Source: Clostridia bacterium (GTDB lineage Bacteria; Bacillota; Clostridia; Oscillospirales; Acutalibacteraceae). Taken from it: a stretch of 59,875 nt of DNA. The stretch is taken from NCBI GenBank assembly GCA_017407755.1, contig JAFQVY010000021.1, positions 1 to 59,875 of the forward strand, read 5' to 3'. This document shows positions 32,622 to 41,482 of this stretch, in pieces (position 1 is the stretch's first letter; the number at the start of each line of letters is the position of its first letter). The position numbers were made by a program, and so were the translations under genes. The notes under the pieces are model-generated. The model saw nothing but the letters and a program-made list of their open reading frames with translations. It had not been told where the DNA came from and did not search any database.

Positions 32622-33974
32622 ATGAGAAAAGGTATAGCCAGACTTTCTGTTGGGTATATCCTTATATTTGTCCAAATACTGTTATTGTTTCACTATCAGG
32701 GTGCGAAAAACCTGTTTTCATTGGTTTTTAAGTCGCTCAGTGCAAGCAGTAACCCTGTGCTTTGGTACATCGGACTGTTTTTGATAGGTGCTATAGGTTT
32801 GGCGTTGGCTCTGTGGGGTGGCGTTGATTATAAAAAGACTGCACCTGCCGCTTCATATCCTGCAGATTTAACCAAAGTAGGGGATATGTACAGAGACCCA
32901 AAGGGCAGAGAGTATTTTTACGACAATGCAAAATTTATTCTCATTTTCCTTGTAGTTCTTGCTCATGCAATTTCTCCCTTTAAGGATATGTCAGGCTTCT
33001 GGCTTAAGGGTGAATATATGCTTTTGTGGCGAGCTATCAACACAATGCACATGCCCTGCCTTATTTTCATTTCAGGCTTCTTTGCTAAGAAATATATAAG
33101 ACCCGACGGCGGTATAAACGTGCAAAGACCCTTTACTTACATTGTTTATTATTTAGCCGCACAGTTTACCGTTGGTGCCTTTGAGGTCTTTGTTTTAGGC
33201 GACTCAATCGCCAAGAGCGTTCTGGCACCAAGGTCTTCGCTGTGGTTTTTGGTGTGCCTTATTTGGTGGTACCTTTTGCTTCCTGTTATTGACAAGATTG
33301 ACCCCAAAATTATGCTGACTGTAGCTGTTCTTTTTGGCCTTCTTATCGGTTACGACGAGAGAGTAAGCAATTTAATGGCAATGTCCAGAATGATTGTTCA
33401 CTTCCCGTTCTTCCTTACAGGCTACTACCTTTCATCAGGTCAGATGCAGAAACTTTTTACCAAAAAGTCAAAGCTGCTTTCGATACCTGCTTTCTTGGTG
33501 GCAATGCTTACCCTTGCAGCAACCTTGTATATTACAGGCTCGGGCAAAGTGCTTAACTTCAGCATTAACGGCTTTATCACCTGTGACAGGTCTTACTTTG
33601 CAATCTTTAAAAACACCTCGATAAATCCTGTTTTCTGGTTCTTACCCAGAGTATGGTTCTATCTTTGTGCCGCACTTCTGTGTTTTGCTTTCCTTGTATG
33701 GGTTCCCAGAAAGAAGAACTTGTTCACCGCTTTCGGTGCACGTACACTTTCGGTTTATATTCTTCACCGTTACTTGTACCTTGCATACCTTGAGTTCAAG
33801 TGGTACACCTTCGATTGGCTTCCCTTTGAAGTATCTGAGACTGCCGCAGGCTTTATAATGATTGGCGTGTCTGTAGTGCTTACAATTGTGCTTTCGCTTT
33901 ATCCTTTCTATTTGCCCTTTGAGCTTTTGGGAAGGATTAAGGTTAAGCCCTTGCTTAAAAAGCAGGCAAAGTAA
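32622..33974 (+). CDS. Acyltransferase family 3 membrane protein with an extra N-terminal segment
   Basis: 450 residues, about twelve TM segments. The first 100 residues hold two TM helices not needed for the fold. The acyltransferase signature follows: FYDNAKFILIFLVVLAHAIS (about 98-117, with the key His), then MHMPCLIFISGFFAKKY. The end has ARTLSVYILHRY, seen also in the shorter paralogue at 9434. It should acylate a cell-surface glycan or polymer. It is divergent from the polymerase fusion and precedes an LtaS-like gene, so a role in modifying the same envelope polymer is likely but inferred. Confidence 0.85.
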   Translation: MRKGIARLSVGYILIFVQILLLFHYQGAKNLFSLVFKSLSASSNPVLWYIGLFLIGAIGLALALWGGVDYKKTAPAASYPADLTKVGDMYRDPKGREYFYDNAKFILIFLVVLAHAISPFKDMSGFWLKGEYMLLWRAINTMHMPCLIFISGFFAKKYIRPDGGINVQRPFTYIVYYLAAQFTVGAFEVFVLGDSIAKSVLAPRSSLWFLVCLIWWYLLLPVIDKIDPKIMLTVAVLFGLLIGYDERVSNLMAMSRMIVHFPFFLTGYYLSSGQMQKLFTKKSKLLSIPAFLVAMLTLAATLYITGSGKVLNFSINGFITCDRSYFAIFKNTSINPVFWFLPRVWFYLCAALLCFAFLVWVPRKKNLFTAFGARTLSVYILHRYLYLAYLEFKWYTFDWLPFEVSETAAGFIMIGVSVVLTIVLSLYPFYLPFELLGRIKVKPLLKKQAK

Positions 33975-34073
33975 TTTGCACCAATCTTTATTATACAATA
34001 GTACACAAATTAAATCAATATACGACATATATACATTTATTATGCCTAAAAGTAATTTTTGTGTAAAATATTA

Positions 34074-34142
34074 TTGTAATTTTAATTAAATATGCTATAA
34101 TAATTTGAAGCGGTTAGTCTAAAAATATGACAGCCGCTTCAA
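34074..34142 (+). promoter_or_regulatory. Promoter and 5'-end hairpin of the LtaS-like gene
   Basis: TTGTAA (34074-34079), 16-nt spacer, TATAAT (34096-34101). The expected start near 34108 falls on a stem TTGAAGCGG (34105-34113)/CCGCTTCAA (34134-34142) with a 20-nt loop, so the mRNA would begin with a hairpin. It could stabilise the transcript; it may also serve as a weak terminator for the upstream gene. Confidence 0.5.
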
Positions 34143-34172
34143 TTTGGTTTTATTTAGTCGGGAGGAATAGAA

Positions 34173-35891
34173 GTGAAGTTTTTTTCAAAGCTTAAGACTT
34201 TTTTGTTTGCCGATAGCAGAAAACTTAAAAGCAGAGCTTTAATTTCATTTGGTGCAGTATTTACTTTTGTAATGACTTATTTTCTTGCACCTATAATTGA
34301 AATTTTCGTAGCCAACACAATGTTCTTTGACTACACCATTTCTCAGGTGATGCTTCCTGTGGGCATTTCGGCACTTGTTGTATTTATAGTGCTGTTCGGC
34401 TTGTCTTTAATTATGAAAGGCAGGCTTCTTGACTGGTATCTTTCTTTGCTTGTGGGACTTTCACTGGGCGCTTATATTCAGTCAATTTTCATGAACTCAA
34501 GTGTTGGCATTTTAGACGGCACCGAGGTTTTGTGGAAAGACCTTGCTGTTGAGGCTGTAATCGGCTTAGCGGTTTGGGGCATTATCCTCTTTTTACTTTT
34601 TGCTTTACAGCAGTTTAGCAAAAAAATCTGGACATACACAACCGCCTTTCTCTGTGTGCTCCTTTCTGTAATGCAGCTTGCAAGCTCAGTGGGTGTTTTC
34701 TTCATAAGCGAAATTGATGAGAAGAGCACAATTTCTGCAACCCGTGTAGGAGAGTTTGACCTTTCTGACAAGCACAACGTAATCGTGCTTGCCATTGATT
34801 CTTTCGATGTTACCTTTGCCGAAGAGGTTATGGAAAATGACCCTGAGTATTTCAGTGAGTTTGACGGCTTTACATGGTACAAAAATACCACCCCTCACTA
34901 CTCCCGTACCTTTCCCTCAGTAGCTTACCTTTTCACAGGTGAAAATTCTTTCTACAACGCTGAGTACGACGAAGCTATGGCTACTGCTTGGGAAAACAAT
35001 AATTTCCTTAAGGATATGAAGGATGCAGGCTACGCTGTACGAATTTATGCTCACCAGAAGTATGTAAACCCAGACGGTGAGTATTTAATGGAATACTTAG
35101 ACAATTACAAGGTTATTGAGCCCGAAATTGACTACCTTAAGCTTGAAAAAGAAATGCTTACTCTTTCTCTTTACCGTACAGCTCCCACCTCGCTTAAGCC
35201 TTTCTTTGAAACCGACACGACCCAGGCAAACAGTGCATATTCCCTTACAAATAACGAGCGTATTTCTCTTACCGACTATGCTTTTTACGACAGGTTAACT
35301 ACCCAAAAGCTTAATAAGGATAACGATTCAGGTGAAAAGGGCACTTTCTCATATTATCTCTTCCGAGGTTGCCACGCACCTTATCTTTTTGACGAAAACT
35401 GCGAGAAAACCGACGAAAAGGTAACTGTTAAAGAAGCTACTCGCGGTGCTCTTACAAATGTTAATGAGTATTTAAGACAGCTCAAAGAACTTGGAATTTA
35501 CGATTCCTCAACAATTATTGTAACCTCTGACCACGGCAGGTCGGGTACAATTACCGAGCTTGATGCCCCCCGAGTTGTTTCTATGTTCTATAAGCCTGCA
35601 GGTGCAAAAGGCGAAATGAAAGAAAGCTTAAGCCCTCAGCAACTGTTAAACGTGCGACCCACAGTTTTAAAGGAAATGGGACTTGATTACGCCGATTACG
35701 GTACACCCTTTGACGAGGTTTTGGAGGATGCCGACGTTACAAGATATATGTATATGAGCGGTGCATCTGAGGATGGTTCTGTCCGCGAAGAAAATCTTCT
35801 TACCTACGAAATCAAGGGCGACGCTAACAATTTTGAAAATTGGAAAATCATAGACAAATTCCCCATAGAATACCCCTTCTTGCAGGGATAA
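34173..35891 (+). CDS. LtaS-like sulfatase-fold membrane enzyme (phosphoglycerol/phosphoethanolamine transferase type)
   Basis: 572 residues starting with GTG (GGGAGG upstream). About five TM segments (about 17-170) precede an extracellular alkaline-phosphatase-superfamily domain. Metal and nucleophile positions: VIVLAIDSFD (Asp), RTFPSVAYL with Thr as likely nucleophile (about 250), and TSDHGRSG (Asp-His near 452). The architecture is that of lipoteichoic acid synthase-type transferases, which move phosphoglycerol or phosphoethanolamine onto surface glycolipids or polymers. It ends the envelope-polymer group with its own terminator. Confidence 0.82.
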   Translation: MKFFSKLKTFLFADSRKLKSRALISFGAVFTFVMTYFLAPIIEIFVANTMFFDYTISQVMLPVGISALVVFIVLFGLSLIMKGRLLDWYLSLLVGLSLGAYIQSIFMNSSVGILDGTEVLWKDLAVEAVIGLAVWGIILFLLFALQQFSKKIWTYTTAFLCVLLSVMQLASSVGVFFISEIDEKSTISATRVGEFDLSDKHNVIVLAIDSFDVTFAEEVMENDPEYFSEFDGFTWYKNTTPHYSRTFPSVAYLFTGENSFYNAEYDEAMATAWENNNFLKDMKDAGYAVRIYAHQKYVNPDGEYLMEYLDNYKVIEPEIDYLKLEKEMLTLSLYRTAPTSLKPFFETDTTQANSAYSLTNNERISLTDYAFYDRLTTQKLNKDNDSGEKGTFSYYLFRGCHAPYLFDENCEKTDEKVTVKEATRGALTNVNEYLRQLKELGIYDSSTIIVTSDHGRSGTITELDAPRVVSMFYKPAGAKGEMKESLSPQQLLNVRPTVLKEMGLDYADYGTPFDEVLEDADVTRYMYMSGASEDGSVREENLLTYEIKGDANNFENWKIIDKFPIEYPFLQG

Positions 35892-35911
35892 AAGAATATA
35901 ATATAAAACCA

Positions 35912-35948
35912 AACGCTGTAGAGTAAAATCTACAGCGTTAATTTTTTT
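35912..35948. terminator. Bidirectional terminator
   Basis: AACGCTGTAGA and TCTACAGCGTT around GTAAAA, followed by AATTTTTTT. It lies between the sulfatase gene and the 3' end of the minus-strand XRE gene. Confidence 0.88.
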
Positions 35949-36195
35949 CGTCGTTACTTATCTTAAAAAGTTCTTCTATACCAACCCCAAGCACCTCGGC
36001 TATGCCGTAAAGCTCAATGTCGGTAACAGTTCGGGACTTGTCCTCAATTCGTGACACTGACCCACGGCACACATATACTCCCAAAAGCTCCAGTTTGTTT
36101 GAAAGCATCTGTTGGCTCATATGCTTTCTTTTGCGTAAAATACGCACATTTTCGCCGATTAGATTCATTTCATTACCGTCAATAATCCTCGCCAT
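35938..36195 (-). CDS. XRE-family repressor, divergent from the large dockerin protein gene
   Basis: 85 residues from ATG 36195 with GGGAGG 7 nt upstream; a longer in-frame start at 36216 overlaps that RBS. It is nearly all HTH-3: LIGENVRILRKRKHMSQQ, then a short insert LLGVYVC and the recognition part RGSVSRIEDKSRTVTD, then YGIAEVLGVGIEELF. No ligand domain. The divergent intergenic region holds two matching 21-bp inverted repeats, the natural target for this protein. Confidence 0.85.
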   Translation of the reverse strand: MARIIDGNEMNLIGENVRILRKRKHMSQQMLSNKLELLGVYVCRGSVSRIEDKSRTVTDIELYGIAEVLGVGIEELFKISNDEKN

Positions 36196-36219
36196 ACATA
36201 TACCTCCCATACACATTGA

Positions 36220-36240
36220 ATTGTCTTGACATAGGACAAT
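36220..36240. promoter_or_regulatory. Operator 1 (XRE-type inverted repeat)
   Basis: ATTGTCTT-GACAT-AGGACAAT: 8-bp half sites with a 5-nt centre and a single mismatch. It contains the -35 hexamer of the promoter at 36226-36254, so binding would block RNA polymerase. Confidence 0.75.
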
Positions 36241-36254
36241 TTAAATGCTATCAT
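36226..36254 (+). promoter_or_regulatory. Promoter of the 880-residue surface protein gene
   Basis: TTGACA (36226-36231), 17-nt spacer, TATCAT (36249-36254). The -35 is embedded in operator 1; operator 2 lies just downstream of the expected start. Confidence 0.75.
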
Positions 36255-36268
36255 CAACATGAAGAAAG

Positions 36269-36289
36269 TTTGTCCTGCAATAGGACAAA
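36269..36289. promoter_or_regulatory. Operator 2 (XRE-type inverted repeat)
   Basis: TTTGTCCT-GCAAT-AGGACAAA: a perfect 8-bp inverted repeat with the same 5-nt spacing and half site as operator 1. Centre-to-centre distance is 49 bp, and it sits in the early transcribed leader. Confidence 0.78.
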
Positions 36290-36313
36290 ATATAATTATA
36301 GGAGGATTATTTT

Positions 36314-38956
36314 ATGAAACGTGCACAAAAACTCATTAGCATTATTCTTATGGTAACGATGCTTTTAGGTGTAATTGGAATCTTTCCTGCAAGTGTTACT
36401 GCGGCTTCGGCAATTGATATCAAAGCGGCTTTGGATGCAAAAATGCAATCCAGCACCTTTAAACCGGGAAATACACCGCCGTCATCACAGTATAGAAGCG
36501 GTACATCAGGTTGTTATGGTTTTGTCGATTTACTTTACAGACAAATTTTCGGACATACGTTACCTTCTATAAAAAAGGTAGAATCAAGTGTTGGTACGCA
36601 AAAAATGGAACTTATAGCGTCTGCAAATTTTACTCAAATTGGCACAACACTATCTAATAAAGCAGGAAATTTGAACTCTTCAAATTTATCTAACTTGTTC
36701 TCAAAGGCACAAGTTGGAGATGTTGTGCAAATGGATTATACAACCTATGATAATGTCGATAGCCTTCATACGATGATTGTTTATTCGGTTTCTACTTCTG
36801 GAGTAGTGTTGTATCACGCTGGATCTTCTAAGATATATTTTGGTGCATCTTCTGGGAAAGAACCGTTATGGGGTACAACGGGTAACGTCCTTACCTGGTC
36901 AAAATTGTTAGATAGATTAGGTTCAAGTGACGATGGAATAAGTATCTATCGTTCGAATAGCAGTTCTGTAAATATTGATAACAATACAGATTCTTATTCA
37001 AGCAAAAATCCTGATGACTATACATACCCTTCAAGCACAATTTATCGTACATCACCTTCTATGAAGGGTTCAACTGTTGCTTGGGTGCAGGCTGTGTTGT
37101 ATCAATTAGGATATAGCATAGATATTGATGGTTCCTATGGTGCGAATTCAGAAGCTGTTGTTAAGCAGTTCCAAAATGCCAATGGATTAGAAGTTGACGG
37201 CAGAGTAGGTCCTGCCACGCGAGCAAAGCTTCTCGAACTTTGGAACAAAAAGAAGCATACCCATAGTTTTGAGGTGTTGACTGAGACGGCACATCCTCAT
37301 AAGGTATACAAAAGCTGTTCTTGCGGTTATAAGGAGTATACAGGGGAGTATAAAACTGTATATACCTGTAACAGTTGCCTGCCCGAGAAATCAGTTCTCA
37401 CCATTTTGGCAGGTACATCGTTAGATTACACCTCTTTTTCGTGGAAAGCTGCACAGGGTGCAGATTGCTACGAGCTGATAGTGTATAAAAAAGGCGAGGA
37501 CAAGCCTGTGCAATGGCTGTATAACTTAACTACTAATCAGCATAAACTACTCCTTTCAGCAGGAGATTACACAGCATATGTAGCATCGATAAATAATGAT
37601 TTGATTGATTCATCCTGTTGGTGGGTATATAGTGACAAGGTAGAGTTTTCTGTGTTGGAAAGAGAAACTTTTGCTCCCTCTGCAAGTGCGGAGTTTAATG
37701 GTAATAAATATGAAATATATGATGTTAATATGAGTTGGTCAGAGGCAAATGCTAAATGCGAGGAGCTTGGTGGTCACCTTGTTACAGTAAATAACGAAGA
37801 TGAAATGAATGCAGTTCATCAACTTATGAGCCAAGGACAATATGCTATGTATTGGCTGGGTATTACAGATGAAGATCAAGAAGGTGTTTGGAAGGATATT
37901 ACAGGAAAGGTACTTGTTTACACAAACTGGCGGGCAGGATACCCTGATAATGATAATAACGTAGAGCATTATGGTTTGATATTAAATGATGGCACTTGGG
38001 GCGATGTAAGTAATATGTATCCGGGTGAAATAGGTTTTGTTTGCGAATATGAAACAGAGGATAATACAGATGACGGGCATATTCATGATTATTATGTTAC
38101 TGATTCAATTTCTTCTACTTGTACAGAGTACGGATATAAGGTTTACACCTGTGATTGTGGCGATACTTATACAGAAAATGTTGAGTTAAATGAGCATGAT
38201 TTATTGCAAATGGATTTAGGAGGACAGTCTAATTCTTGTGTTAATTTCGAATATGAATTTTGCCAAGTGTGCAAGCAGGTAGTGGAATTTAGTGTTGCTT
38301 GTCCCGACGGCTCGGTTGTCGATTTGCCCTTACCTGAAAATACAGAGTATCCAGGTTGTCATAGAGTGTTGATTGAAAAGATGAAAGATTTGTTGGTTGA
38401 TTTTGATTTGAAAGCAAATATGAGTACATCCGATGAAAAAACCATAGATTTTTCGTGGAATGCTATTGTAGTTGAAGAATCAACAGCGGATGAGTCTATT
38501 TATTATGTGTTGTCAATATATAAAGGCACAGAGTTAATAGAAACGATTAAAACCTCTACACCATATTGTATATGGAAGTTTGATTCAAATGACTATAATA
38601 TTGTTATAACAGCGTTTAATGAGCTTGGTGAATTGGTAGCTATAAGTAGCATATATAATATGTGGTTTGTAGAAATCAATGCAGATGTTTTCTATTATTA
38701 TGGCGATGCGGATTTGAACAGAAGTATAAATGTTAAGGATGCTACAATTATTCAGAAGTATTTAGCAAATCTGGCAGAATTAGAAAAATATTCAATGAAA
38801 GTATCTGATGTTAATTCCGATGGTAAGGTTAATATAAAGGATGCTACAGCAATTCAGAAATACTGTGCCAAGATTGACACTGAAAGTAGAGTTGGAAATG
38901 AATTTTGGGATAGCTATACAGATTACAGTGGTGTTATTGTAGAAGTTGCAAGATAA
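36314..38956 (+). CDS. Secreted modular protein: NlpC/P60-like + PG-binding + C-type lectin-like + dockerin
   Basis: 880 residues. Signal peptide (1-31). An NlpC/P60-like or amidase-like domain (about 55-215) has Cys67 in SGCYGFVDLLYR and His152 in DSLHTMIVYS. A peptidoglycan-binding type 1 domain (about 250-306) shows VAWVQAVLYQLGY and VDGRVGPATRAKL. Next are a Cys/His-rich repeat (about 315-355), a fibronectin-like stretch, a C-type-lectin-like domain (about 461-576: WSEANAKCEELGGHLVTV, WLGITDEDQEGVW, GEIGFVCEYE), another Cys/His repeat, and a C-terminal dockerin (about 795-855) with two NVKDAT/NIKDAT-IQKY repeats. It is AT-richer than its neighbours. It could remodel or bind cell wall and glycans in a cohesin-linked complex. 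RBS AGGAGG; control by the divergent XRE protein. Confidence 0.85.
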   Translation: MKRAQKLISIILMVTMLLGVIGIFPASVTAASAIDIKAALDAKMQSSTFKPGNTPPSSQYRSGTSGCYGFVDLLYRQIFGHTLPSIKKVESSVGTQKMELIASANFTQIGTTLSNKAGNLNSSNLSNLFSKAQVGDVVQMDYTTYDNVDSLHTMIVYSVSTSGVVLYHAGSSKIYFGASSGKEPLWGTTGNVLTWSKLLDRLGSSDDGISIYRSNSSSVNIDNNTDSYSSKNPDDYTYPSSTIYRTSPSMKGSTVAWVQAVLYQLGYSIDIDGSYGANSEAVVKQFQNANGLEVDGRVGPATRAKLLELWNKKKHTHSFEVLTETAHPHKVYKSCSCGYKEYTGEYKTVYTCNSCLPEKSVLTILAGTSLDYTSFSWKAAQGADCYELIVYKKGEDKPVQWLYNLTTNQHKLLLSAGDYTAYVASINNDLIDSSCWWVYSDKVEFSVLERETFAPSASAEFNGNKYEIYDVNMSWSEANAKCEELGGHLVTVNNEDEMNAVHQLMSQGQYAMYWLGITDEDQEGVWKDITGKVLVYTNWRAGYPDNDNNVEHYGLILNDGTWGDVSNMYPGEIGFVCEYETEDNTDDGHIHDYYVTDSISSTCTEYGYKVYTCDCGDTYTENVELNEHDLLQMDLGGQSNSCVNFEYEFCQVCKQVVEFSVACPDGSVVDLPLPENTEYPGCHRVLIEKMKDLLVDFDLKANMSTSDEKTIDFSWNAIVVEESTADESIYYVLSIYKGTELIETIKTSTPYCIWKFDSNDYNIVITAFNELGELVAISSIYNMWFVEINADVFYYYGDADLNRSINVKDATIIQKYLANLAELEKYSMKVSDVNSDGKVNIKDATAIQKYCAKIDTESRVGNEFWDSYTDYSGVIVEVAR

Positions 38957-38969
38957 ATGAAATGTTTCA

Positions 38970-38998
38970 GCCCTCGGCATTATGCCGAGGGCGTTTTC
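38970..38998 (+). terminator. Terminator after the 880-residue protein gene
   Basis: GCCCTCGGCA and TGCCGAGGGC around TTA, followed by GTTTTCT. Confidence 0.88.
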
Positions 38999-39099
38999 TA
39001 TCAATAAGAAATATAAAACTATCCGACATATTTTAACTTAATTTAAACTACAGGCGGTAGTATACTGTTTGCAAAGTTCATTAGAAGCGAAGGTATATT

Positions 39100-40104
39100 A
39101 TGTCCAGAGTTACATATTTAGTCAAACGCATCTTCGGGATGAACACTCGCCAGATGTTCCTTAAAATAAAAGAAGTTAAAGCAAAAAGCGGCAAAAGTTC
39201 GGTGGGTATATTTTTTGATATGCTTTACTGCGGACTTAAATATCAGGCGGGTTATATGGATTATGCTCTTTTTGAGATGTATAATTTAAATGCTTCGCAA
39301 CGAAAAACCGTTGTAACGAGAGGTATCAACAATAGCTTTATAAAGCGTTTTAATAATCCTGAATTTACTGTTATTTTTGAAGATAAACGAAAGTTCAATG
39401 CATCTTTTTCTGATTTTTTGCACCGTGATTGGGTAGATGTTGAAAACTCCTCAGATGAAGATTTAGAGCTTTTTATTAAAAAGCATCCTCTGTTTATGGC
39501 AAAGCCTTTTGACGGTATGTGCGGCAAAGGCATAGAAAAGATTAGCATAGGCGACTTTTCGTCGCTTTCTGAGATTAAAAGTTATCTTTTTGAAAATAAG
39601 CTTATGCTTTTAGAAGAGGTTGTCGCTCAGCACCCTGTTATGTCTGAGCTTCACCCAAATTCGGTTAATACTTGCCGTGTAATAACGCTTTTAAAAGACG
39701 GCCAGGCAAACGTTGTTGCTACATACCTTCGAATAGGAAACGGAAAATATGTTGACAATTTCAATTCCGGCGGTATGGTTGTGCCCGTTGATGAAGAGAG
39801 CGGAGAAGTTTTCTATCCTGCAATTAACAAGAAAAGTGAGCTTTTCGAGGTTCATCCCCTTACAAACGTGTCTATCAAAGGCTTTAAGATGCCCTTGTGG
39901 CAAGAGGTTCTGGATTTGGCAAAAAACGCCGCAAAGGTTGTGCCTCAGGTAGGCCTTATTGGTTGGGACGTTGCCATAACCGAAAATGGACCTCTTATTA
40001 TTGAGGGCAACGACTTTCCGGGACATGATATTTACGGCTTGCCGGCACATCGTACAAACGGCATCGGAGTTTTGCCGAAATTTGAAAAAATACTTAACAG
40101 TTAA
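39100..40104 (+). CDS. ATP-grasp protein, sugar-transfer-associated type
   Basis: 334 residues. It resembles the ATP-grasp group often found beside capsule or sugar-transfer genes (ATPgrasp_ST, PF14397). Seen: FMAKPFDGMCGKGI (ATP-binding loop, about 131-144), LMLLEEVV, HPNSVNTCRVITL and the closing GWDVAITENGPLIIEGND, with Glu/Asn ligands for Mg2+. The substrate is unknown; the family joins a carboxylate to an amine or similar. Cytoplasmic. RBS GAAGG. Stand-alone gene with a terminator. Confidence 0.82.
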   Translation: MSRVTYLVKRIFGMNTRQMFLKIKEVKAKSGKSSVGIFFDMLYCGLKYQAGYMDYALFEMYNLNASQRKTVVTRGINNSFIKRFNNPEFTVIFEDKRKFNASFSDFLHRDWVDVENSSDEDLELFIKKHPLFMAKPFDGMCGKGIEKISIGDFSSLSEIKSYLFENKLMLLEEVVAQHPVMSELHPNSVNTCRVITLLKDGQANVVATYLRIGNGKYVDNFNSGGMVVPVDEESGEVFYPAINKKSELFEVHPLTNVSIKGFKMPLWQEVLDLAKNAAKVVPQVGLIGWDVAITENGPLIIEGNDFPGHDIYGLPAHRTNGIGVLPKFEKILNS

Positions 40105-40106
40105 AC

Positions 40107-40135
40107 AAAGCATCGCTTTTGCGGTGCTTTTTCTT
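40107..40135 (+). terminator. Terminator after the ATP-grasp gene
   Basis: AAAGCATCGC and GCGGTGCTTT around TTTT, followed by TTCTTTT. Confidence 0.85.
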
Positions 40136-40225
40136 TTAGTTAAAGTTAATTTTTTATTCATAATTTGATTTTTAAAAGGTATATAATATAAAATGTCGAA
40201 ATTTGTTTTTTTAAGGAAGATGTCT

Positions 40226-41482
40226 ATGCCAAGCAGAAAACCGCCTGTTGACTTTACAAAACAGATGAAAAAGGAATATACAATTATCGCTCCCGATATT
40301 TTTCCTACTCACATGGAAATTTTACAGGAGCTTTTTAAGATGCAGGGATATAATCTTTTTGTTGCTCACTACGAGGGCAAAGAGGTTATTGACACAGGCC
40401 TTAAATATATGCATAACGATATGTGTTACCCTGCAATCTGCTCCACAGGCCAGCAGATTTATGCCTTGCAGTGCGGTGATTTTGACCCCGATAAATGCGC
40501 ACTTATCCAGTTTCAGACCGGCGGCGGATGCCGTGCATCCAACTATATCTGGCTTCTGAGAAAGGCTCTTAAAAATATGGGTTGGGGACACATTCCGGTT
40601 ATTTCTTTAAGCCTGACAGGCATTGAAAAATATTCTGGCTTTAAATTTACTTTGCCTTTAATGCTCAAGGCAATTATGGCGATTATCTACGGCGATATGC
40701 TTATGCTTTTAAAAAATCAGACCACTCCCTATGAGGTGAACAAGGGCGACACAAGAAAGGTTCTTGACAAATGGGTGGCTGAAATTGTTTCTCAGTTTAA
40801 AGAAAATAAGGGTCTTACCCCTAAAAAGTTCAGAGAAAATTTAGAGGGCATTGCCAAGGATTTTTCAAATATTAAAATTGAAAAAACACCTAAAATCAAG
40901 GTTGGTATTGTTGGCGAGATTTACGTTAAGTTTTCTTCCTTTGGCAATAACGGACTTGAAAAGTTTTTAGAGTCACAGGGCGTTGAGTATATGGTGCCCG
41001 GCGTGCTTGGATTCTTTCAGTATTGCTTTTCAAATATCGAAACCGACTATAAATACTACGGCGGCAACTGGTTTGTTAAGCAAGGCGGCAAAATTGCAGA
41101 ATACGCCGCCGCAAAGATTGAGGGTATTATGCTTGATGTATTAAAGGCTTATCCTCAGTTTACATCACCTGCTCCTTTTTCACATATCAAAGAGCTTGGC
41201 GAAAAGGTAATTGACCGAGGCGTAAAAATGGGTGAGGGGTGGCTGCTTCCTGCAGAAACTGCCGAGCTTATCGAAAAAGGGTATTCAAACGTTATCTGTA
41301 CCCAGCCCTTTGGTTGCCTGCCTAATCATATAGTGGGCAAGGGGGTTATCCGCAGTATGCGCGAAATTTACCCCTCAGCCAATATTTTTCCCATAGATTT
41401 TGATGCAGGCGCCTCAAAGGTTAATCAGGAAAACCGCATCAAGCTTATGCTTTCTGTGGCAGAAGAGGAGATGAACAGATGA
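40226..41482 (+). CDS. 2-hydroxyacyl-CoA dehydratase-like protein (HgdB/COG3581 type)
   Basis: 418 residues from ATG 40226, which has AAGGAAG 6 nt upstream. The ATG at 40193 lies only 6 nt after a TATAAT (40182-40187), too close to be translated from that promoter. Cys-containing loops MHNDMCYPAICSTGQQ, QTGGGCRASNY and ICTQPFGCLPNH resemble the iron-sulfur-binding parts of dehydratase subunits, and IDFDAGASKVNQENR ends the fold. In related enzymes these proteins receive an electron from an activase. The real substrate of this very widespread gene pair is unknown. It overlaps the activase gene by 4 nt (ATGA). Confidence 0.82.
   Translation: MPSRKPPVDFTKQMKKEYTIIAPDIFPTHMEILQELFKMQGYNLFVAHYEGKEVIDTGLKYMHNDMCYPAICSTGQQIYALQCGDFDPDKCALIQFQTGGGCRASNYIWLLRKALKNMGWGHIPVISLSLTGIEKYSGFKFTLPLMLKAIMAIIYGDMLMLLKNQTTPYEVNKGDTRKVLDKWVAEIVSQFKENKGLTPKKFRENLEGIAKDFSNIKIEKTPKIKVGIVGEIYVKFSSFGNNGLEKFLESQGVEYMVPGVLGFFQYCFSNIETDYKYYGGNWFVKQGGKIAEYAAAKIEGIMLDVLKAYPQFTSPAPFSHIKELGEKVIDRGVKMGEGWLLPAETAELIEKGYSNVICTQPFGCLPNHIVGKGVIRSMREIYPSANIFPIDFDAGASKVNQENRIKLMLSVAEEEMNR

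Noticed and set aside
34105-34142. Terminator of the upstream acyltransferase gene
   Set aside because: The loop is 20 nt, the T-run is poor and a TATAAT lies just before it, so a 5' leader hairpin of the next gene is the better reading; a weak terminator role is not excluded.
36270-36296. Second promoter TTGTCC...TATAAT for the 880-residue protein
   Set aside because: The spacer would be only 15 nt and transcription would start inside the RBS; the TTGTCC belongs to operator 2.
40193-40225. ATG 40193 as start of the dehydratase-like protein
   Set aside because: It lies 6 nt after a TATAAT box and has no RBS; ATG 40226 has AAGGAAG at good distance.
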